Source: Lentzea pudingi (GTDB lineage Bacteria > Actinomycetota > Actinomycetes > Mycobacteriales > Pseudonocardiaceae). Taken from it: a stretch of DNA of 64,000 nucleotides. Numbering within the stretch: position 1 is the stretch's first letter; every line of letters begins with the position of its first letter. Positions 59,469-64,000 of this stretch are shown here, piece by piece. The notes under the pieces are model-generated. The model was not told where the DNA came from, searched no databases, and saw nothing but the letters and a program-made list of their open reading frames with translations. The DNA is taken from assembly GCF_014646255.1 (NCBI RefSeq), contig NZ_BMNC01000002.1:368101-432100 (forward strand). Direction: 5' to 3'. A program made the position numbers and the translations under genes.

Positions 59469-62057
59469 TCAACCAGCCAGAACGACCCTGCCGAGTTCCG
59501 CGGGCGTCGCCAGCAGGCCGTGACGCGGCAGCACGCGCACGGTGTAGCCGAGCGCTCCGGCGTGCGGCAACGGCACCTCGGCCTCGTAGTTGCCGTTGCC
59601 CGCGTAGTTCATGGGCGACGACACGATGTCCTTGAGCTCGTCGGAGTCGTGCGACACCTTGCCCAGCACGACCTGGACGTCCACTTCGGACGGCTCCAGC
59701 CCGGCCAGCTCGACCCGCGCCCGCACGATGACCGGCGCACCGAGCACCGGCACCGAGGAACCGCTGATCACCAGGTCGCTGTCGAGCACCCGCACCCGAG
59801 TCCACGAGGCGCGCAGCCGGTGCCGGTACGAGGAGAGCTCCTTGGCACCCCGGTAGCCCTCACCGACGACGTTCTGCGCGGACGCGGCGGCCGGCGCGTA
59901 GTACGTCTCGACGTACTCGCGGACCATGCGCGAGGCCTGCACGACCGGGCCGAGCGAGGCCAGCGTGTGCCGGACCATGGACATCCAGCGGGTCGGCACG
60001 CCGTCCTCGCCGCGGTCGTAGAACAGCGGCGCGACCTGCGAACCGAGCAGGTCGTACAGCGCGTTCGCCTCCAGGTCGTCGCGGCGGACCGGGTCGTTGA
60101 CGCCGTCGGCGGTCGGGATGGCCCAGCCGTTGGAGCCGTCGTACAGCTCGTCCCACCAACCGTCGCGGATGGACAGGTTGAGGCCGCCGTTCAACGCCGC
60201 CTTCATGCCGGACGTGCCGCACGCTTCGAGGGGGCGCATCGGGTTGTTCAGCCACACGTCGCAGCCCCAGTACAGGTACCGGGCCATGGACATGTCGTAG
60301 TCCGGCAGGAACACGATCCGGTGCCGCACGCCCGCCTCGTCGGCGTAGCGCACGATCTGCTGGATCAACGCCTTGCCGCCGTCATCCGCCGGGTGCGACT
60401 TGCCCGCCACGACGAGCTGCACGGGCCGTTCGGGGTGCAGCAGCAGCGAACGCAGCCGCTCCGGGTCGCGCAGCATCAGTGTGAGGCGCTTGTACGTCGG
60501 CACGCGCCGTGCGAAGCCCACGGTCAGCACGCTGGGGTCGAAGACCGAGTCGGTCCAGCCCAGCTCCAGCGCCGACGCGCCGCGCTGCAGCCACGACTCG
60601 CGCACCCGGCGGCGCACCTCGTCGACCAGCCGGCCGCGCAGGGTGCTCCTGATCTCCCACAGGCCGGTGTCGGTGACCGGCTCGAACGCGCCGATGCCCA
60701 GGCCGTTGCCGGTGTGGCTGTCCGCTTCGGACGCTCCGAGCAGCTTGCTCATCTCGGTCGCGGCCCACGTCGGCCCGTGCACGCCGTTGGTGACCGAGCC
60801 GATCGGCACCTCGGTGGCGTCGAAGCCCGGCCAGAGGCCGCGGAACATGTCCCGGCTGACCTCACCGTGCAGTTTGGACACACCGTTCGCGCGCTGGGCG
60901 AGCCGCAGGCCCATGTGGGCCATGTTGAACATGCCGGGGTTGTCCTCGGCCCCGAGCGCGAGGATGCGCTGGGTGTTCACGCCCGGCACCAGGTTCTCGG
61001 CGCCGAAGTAGTGCTGGACCAGGTCGACCGGGAAGCGGTCGATGCCGGCGGGCACGGGCGTGTGCGTCGTGAAGACCGCACCGGCGCGCGAGGCCGTGAG
61101 CGCCTGGTCGAAGTCGAGACCGTCGTTGGTGATGTACTCGCGGATCCGCTCGAGGCCGAGGAACCCGGCGTGGCCCTCGTTGGTGTGGAACACCTCGGGC
61201 TGCGCGTGGCCGGTGAGCTCGCAGAACGTCCGCACGGCGCGCACGCCGCCGATGCCCGCGAGGATCTCCTGGCGGATGCGGTGGTTCTGGTCGCCGCCGT
61301 AGAGCCTGTCGGTGACGCCGCGCAGGTCCTCGTCGTTCTGCTCCACGTCCGAGTCGAGCAGCAGCAACGGGATGCGCCCGACCTGCGCCTTCCAGATCTT
61401 CGCGCGGAGCGTCCGGTCGCCCGGCATCGCCACGTGCACGAGCAGCGGCAGCCCGGACGGCTCGGTCAGCAGCTCCAGCGGCAACCCGCGCGGGTCGAGC
61501 GTCGGGTAGTGCTCGATCTGCCAGCCGTCGAGCGACAGCGACTGCCGGAAGTACCCGGACCGGTAGAGCAGACCGACCGCGATCAGCGGAACGCCCAGGT
61601 CAGAGGCCGCCTTGAGGTGGTCGCCCGCGAGGATGCCGAGACCACCCGAGTAGTTCGGCAGCGCCTCGTGCACGCCGAACTCCATCGAGAAGTACGCGAC
61701 GCTCGTGGGCAACGGCGTGTCGGGCGCCCCGTGCTCACGCCGCTGGGTGATCTCGTCCTGCCGGCGCTGGTACCAGCGCGGACCTCGGACGTACCGCTCC
61801 AGGTCGGTCGCGAGCGCGTGGAGCTTGAGCAGGAACTGCTCGTCTCTCGCGAGGTGTTCCAGCTTGCTCGCGTCGACGACGGAGAGCAGGCGCAACGGGT
61901 CGCCACCGACCTCGGACCAGACGCGGGGGTCGATCGAGGCGAAGAGGTCCTGCGTGGGCGGGTGCCACGTCCAGCGCAGGTTGGTGGCGAGCGTGCTCAG
62001 CGCGGACAGGGGCTCCGGCAGGCTGGCTCGGACGGTGAACCGGCGAAGTGCTCGCAT
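59469..62057 (-). CDS. glgP: Alpha-glucan (glycogen) phosphorylase
   Basis: 862 residues from ATG 62057, where family members begin (MRALRRFTVRASLPEPL); a GTG at 62096 is less likely. The N-terminal DUF3417 segment, the EGHAGFL and VTNGVHGPTWA blocks, and PLP-binding Lys619 in GTSGMKAALNGGLN mark the short GlgP/MalP branch. It releases glucose-1-phosphate from alpha-1,4-glucan ends. Together with GlgX, GH57 and GT4 in this window it supports a glycogen/methylglucan cycle. Confidence 0.94.
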   Translation of the reverse strand: MRALRRFTVRASLPEPLSALSTLATNLRWTWHPPTQDLFASIDPRVWSEVGGDPLRLLSVVDASKLEHLARDEQFLLKLHALATDLERYVRGPRWYQRRQDEITQRREHGAPDTPLPTSVAYFSMEFGVHEALPNYSGGLGILAGDHLKAASDLGVPLIAVGLLYRSGYFRQSLSLDGWQIEHYPTLDPRGLPLELLTEPSGLPLLVHVAMPGDRTLRAKIWKAQVGRIPLLLLDSDVEQNDEDLRGVTDRLYGGDQNHRIRQEILAGIGGVRAVRTFCELTGHAQPEVFHTNEGHAGFLGLERIREYITNDGLDFDQALTASRAGAVFTTHTPVPAGIDRFPVDLVQHYFGAENLVPGVNTQRILALGAEDNPGMFNMAHMGLRLAQRANGVSKLHGEVSRDMFRGLWPGFDATEVPIGSVTNGVHGPTWAATEMSKLLGASEADSHTGNGLGIGAFEPVTDTGLWEIRSTLRGRLVDEVRRRVRESWLQRGASALELGWTDSVFDPSVLTVGFARRVPTYKRLTLMLRDPERLRSLLLHPERPVQLVVAGKSHPADDGGKALIQQIVRYADEAGVRHRIVFLPDYDMSMARYLYWGCDVWLNNPMRPLEACGTSGMKAALNGGLNLSIRDGWWDELYDGSNGWAIPTADGVNDPVRRDDLEANALYDLLGSQVAPLFYDRGEDGVPTRWMSMVRHTLASLGPVVQASRMVREYVETYYAPAAASAQNVVGEGYRGAKELSSYRHRLRASWTRVRVLDSDLVISGSSVPVLGAPVIVRARVELAGLEPSEVDVQVVLGKVSHDSDELKDIVSSPMNYAGNGNYEAEVPLPHAGALGYTVRVLPRHGLLATPAELGRVVLAG

Positions 62058-62224
62058 GACGAGCGAACTTACCTGCCACCCCTGAGTGCCTGACAACGTT
62101 CCCGGTCACACCTGCAACGACTTGCAGAACCGGTCAAGACGGGGAAGCGCCGTGAGCAGCCACGATGTACTGCTCGGGCCCTTCGTCCATTCTGCACTGA
62201 ACGTCCCGCCCGTCCGGTTCGCGG

Positions 62225-63817
62225 TCAGTTCCTCTCCTCGCCGGTGATCAGCAGCCGGTCGCCCTTGCCCGAGATCGTGAGGACGTGCTCCGCGACCTTG
62301 GCGGAGTTCGACTCTTTCTCGGTCAGTTCCAGCGCCGTCGTGACCGTGAACGTGCCGTCGTCGTCGGCCTGGGTCAGCGGGCCTTCCTTGACCACGACCT
62401 TCGAGTACCTGCCCCAGAACTCCTTCTCCCCCGCCTCGCTGGGGGCCTGGTTCTGGTCCCAGTCGGCGCGGGCACCGGGGACGTTGCCCGGCAGCTTCGC
62501 GTAGTGCTGCTTCACGAACTGGGTGACCTGGGCCGGGGTGAACTTGGTGGCCGGCGGCTTCGTGGTCGTCGTCGGGTTCGGCTTGGACGACGGCGTCTGC
62601 TTCTCGGTCGTCTTCGTGGGGGCGTTGGTCGTCGGCTGTTCGTAGGTGGGGTCCTGGGTCTGCGAGGTGGCCTTCGGCGTGGTCGAGTTGGAGCCGGCCG
62701 TCCTGTCCCCGTCGCCACCGCCGCCCATCGTGGCGATCGCGTAGATGAGGCCGCTGACCAGGAGCACGCCGAGGATCGCGGCCGCGACCACGAGGCCCCG
62801 GTTCTTCTTCGGTTCCGGTTCGGGCTCGTAGTTGTCGTAGTCGTCGTCGTAGGTCGCGGGCAACGGCGCCGGCGGGCGGGTGCGGGGGGCCTGCTGGGCC
62901 GGCATCGGGCGCGGGGTCTGCGTGCCAGGGCCCGCCGCCCCCATCACGGCGGTGCCGGCCGGCGGCGTCATCGGGCGCGGCGGGATCACGCGGGTGACCG
63001 GGACCGGGGCTCCGGACGCGATCGCCTTCAGCTCCTCGGCGGCCTGCGCGGCGGTCGGGCGCTGCGACGGCTCGTTCGCCAGCAGCCTCGTCAGCAGGCC
63101 GGTGAGCGGGCCCGAGCGCATCGGCGGGCGGGTCTCGCCGCGGGCGACCTTGTAGAGCAGGCCCAGGTCGTTCGTGCTCTTGCCGAACGGCGGCTCGCCC
63201 TCGGTCATCGCGTAGATCGTCGCGCCGAGCGAGAACACGTCCGAGGGTGGCGCGGGCTCGGCACCGCGGGCCAGCTCCGGCGCCAGGTACGCGGGCGTGC
63301 CGGCGAGCATCCCGGTCTTCGTCACGGCCACGTCGCCCAAAGCGCGCGAGATGCCGAAGTCGGTGATCTTCACCGTGCCGTCACGTCCAATGAGGACGTT
63401 GCCGGGCTTGATGTCGCGGTGCACGATCCCGGCGCCGTGGGCGGCGGCCAGCGCGGCGGCGGCCAGCGACCCGATCCGGGCGGCCTCCACCGGCGCCATC
63501 GTGCCGCGCTCGGACAGGATCGACGAGAGGTTGCGGGACGGCAAATACTCCATGACGAGACAGGGCTTGCCGTCGTCCTCGACCACGACGTCGTAGACCG
63601 CGATCGCGTTCGGGTGCTGCAGGCGCGCGGCGATGCGGCCTTCACGCATGGCGCGCTGCACGGCCTCGTGGAACTCGTTCGACTCGACATCGTTGAGAAG
63701 CAGCTGCTTGACCGCAACGTCACGGTGCAGGAACTCGTCGCGTGCACGCCACACGACACCCATGGCACCGGCGCCGAGCTGATCGAGCAGGACGTAGCGA
63801 CCGCCAAGCTTGTTCAC
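62225..63817 (-). CDS. Membrane-anchored Ser/Thr protein kinase (PknB-like, no PASTA)
   Basis: 530 residues from GTG 63817. Kinase domain about 8-268: GAGAMGVVW loop, Lys37 in VAVKQLL, HRDIKPGN with catalytic Asp135, DFG at 153-155, APE-like LAPELARG. A Pro-rich juxtamembrane linker, one membrane helix (341-364), and a Thr/Pro/Lys-rich extracellular stalk lead to a small C-terminal domain (about 430-530). There are no PASTA repeats, so the ligand is unlike that of PknB. Function of the outer domain unknown. Confidence 0.93.
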   Translation of the reverse strand: MNKLGGRYVLLDQLGAGAMGVVWRARDEFLHRDVAVKQLLLNDVESNEFHEAVQRAMREGRIAARLQHPNAIAVYDVVVEDDGKPCLVMEYLPSRNLSSILSERGTMAPVEAARIGSLAAAALAAAHGAGIVHRDIKPGNVLIGRDGTVKITDFGISRALGDVAVTKTGMLAGTPAYLAPELARGAEPAPPSDVFSLGATIYAMTEGEPPFGKSTNDLGLLYKVARGETRPPMRSGPLTGLLTRLLANEPSQRPTAAQAAEELKAIASGAPVPVTRVIPPRPMTPPAGTAVMGAAGPGTQTPRPMPAQQAPRTRPPAPLPATYDDDYDNYEPEPEPKKNRGLVVAAAILGVLLVSGLIYAIATMGGGGDGDRTAGSNSTTPKATSQTQDPTYEQPTTNAPTKTTEKQTPSSKPNPTTTTKPPATKFTPAQVTQFVKQHYAKLPGNVPGARADWDQNQAPSEAGEKEFWGRYSKVVVKEGPLTQADDDGTFTVTTALELTEKESNSAKVAEHVLTISGKGDRLLITGEERN

Positions 63818-64000
63818 GCGCGCACGGTACCCGTAGCGCGTGCGTAACACGGTGAGTTGTACGCGAAGTGTCCAATCAGAAGGACGCCACATGCCGGGAT
63901 CGTGGCCGAGAGACCCTGTGTGTGGACCACAATCTTCGCCGTGTTTCCCGACGCTCAGCAGGGCACCTCGCGGCGTGGGCCCCCCGCCCCCATATGCCCG
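63818..64000. other. Upstream region of the kinase gene, to window end
   Basis: 183 bp without a supported gene; it should carry the kinase promoter. No recognisable repeat or hairpin was found. Any gene beginning beyond 64000 cannot be judged. Confidence 0.35.

Noticed and set aside
59427..62093. 888-residue plus-strand frame over glgP
   Set aside because: Antisense to a clear phosphorylase; no recognisable motif, composition typical of shadows.
62285..63847. 520-residue plus-strand frame over the kinase gene
   Set aside because: Arg/Gly-rich shadow of the Ser/Thr kinase; no ribosome site or domain.

Overview
The window is GC-rich actinobacterial chromosome with frequent GTG starts and many overlapping ATGA/GTGA gene junctions. 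Protein families and gene order point to Pseudonocardiales (Lentzea/Saccharothrix/Actinosynnema-like); this is inference, because no rRNA or other diagnostic marker is present. Much of the order matches, from memory, the Mycobacterium tuberculosis Rv3015c-Rv3041c backbone: MetE-like protein, MnmA, IscS, PlsC-like and OlsB-like acyltransferases, EtfAB, a methyltransferase, a GH57 enzyme, a GT4 glucosyltransferase, a hexapeptide acyltransferase, a THUMP-like protein, a second methyltransferase, enoyl-CoA hydratase and an ABC ATPase. Accessory genes are inserted between these blocks.

Region by region. 1-5.4 kb: secreted polysaccharide enzymes (a truncated transglycosylase-like protein, a GH9 glucanase, a CBM2-GH18 chitinase with a DasR-type promoter) around a MetE-like gene. 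5.4-9.2 kb: a 21-residue peptide with 8 cysteines, a thioesterase, membrane proteins, a threonine-dehydratase-like enzyme, and an intergenic stretch with tandem repeats and DnaA-box-like sites. 9.2-14.4 kb: a tightly coupled operon olsB-like > plsC-like > MFS > iscS > mnmA. 14.5-27.6 kb: an accessory island with a 3288-residue RHS/YD-repeat polymorphic toxin, a zinc-ribbon protein directly downstream, and a divergent pair of secreted lectin-like genes. 28.1-29.9 kb: etfBA. 30-36.7 kb: two DegV paralogues, a DivIVA-like/OmpA-like/Pro-rich three-gene set, and a TetR-controlled membrane protein.

36.7-42.1 kb: methyltransferase, GH57 and GT4 genes of alpha-glucan synthesis, then SGNH, GIY-YIG-like and hexapeptide acyltransferase genes. 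42.2-50.1 kb: nucleoside hydrolase, GH92 mannosidase, a 54-residue-repeat membrane protein, a nucleotidyltransferase, and a DUF4267/TetR divergent pair with palindromic operators. 50.0-53.9 kb: THUMP-like protein, methyltransferase, enoyl-CoA hydratase, ABC ATPase. 54.0-63.8 kb: GlgX, cysteine dioxygenase plus rhodanese, a membrane repeat protein, a small secreted protein, GlgP and a PASTA-less Ser/Thr kinase.

Functional threads: alpha-glucan handling (GH57, GT4, GlgX, GlgP); external polysaccharide degradation (GH9, GH18, GH92); sulfur handling (IscS/MnmA, cysteine dioxygenase/rhodanese, Cys-rich peptide); and contact-dependent or secreted antagonism. The strongest lead for a new system is the RHS protein. 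Its C-terminus is a Hint (autoprocessing) domain followed by a 129-residue HExxH metallopeptidase-like toxin, and its stop codon abuts the start of a four-cysteine zinc-ribbon protein that is the natural immunity candidate. No tRNA, rRNA, CRISPR array, transposase or integrase was recognised.
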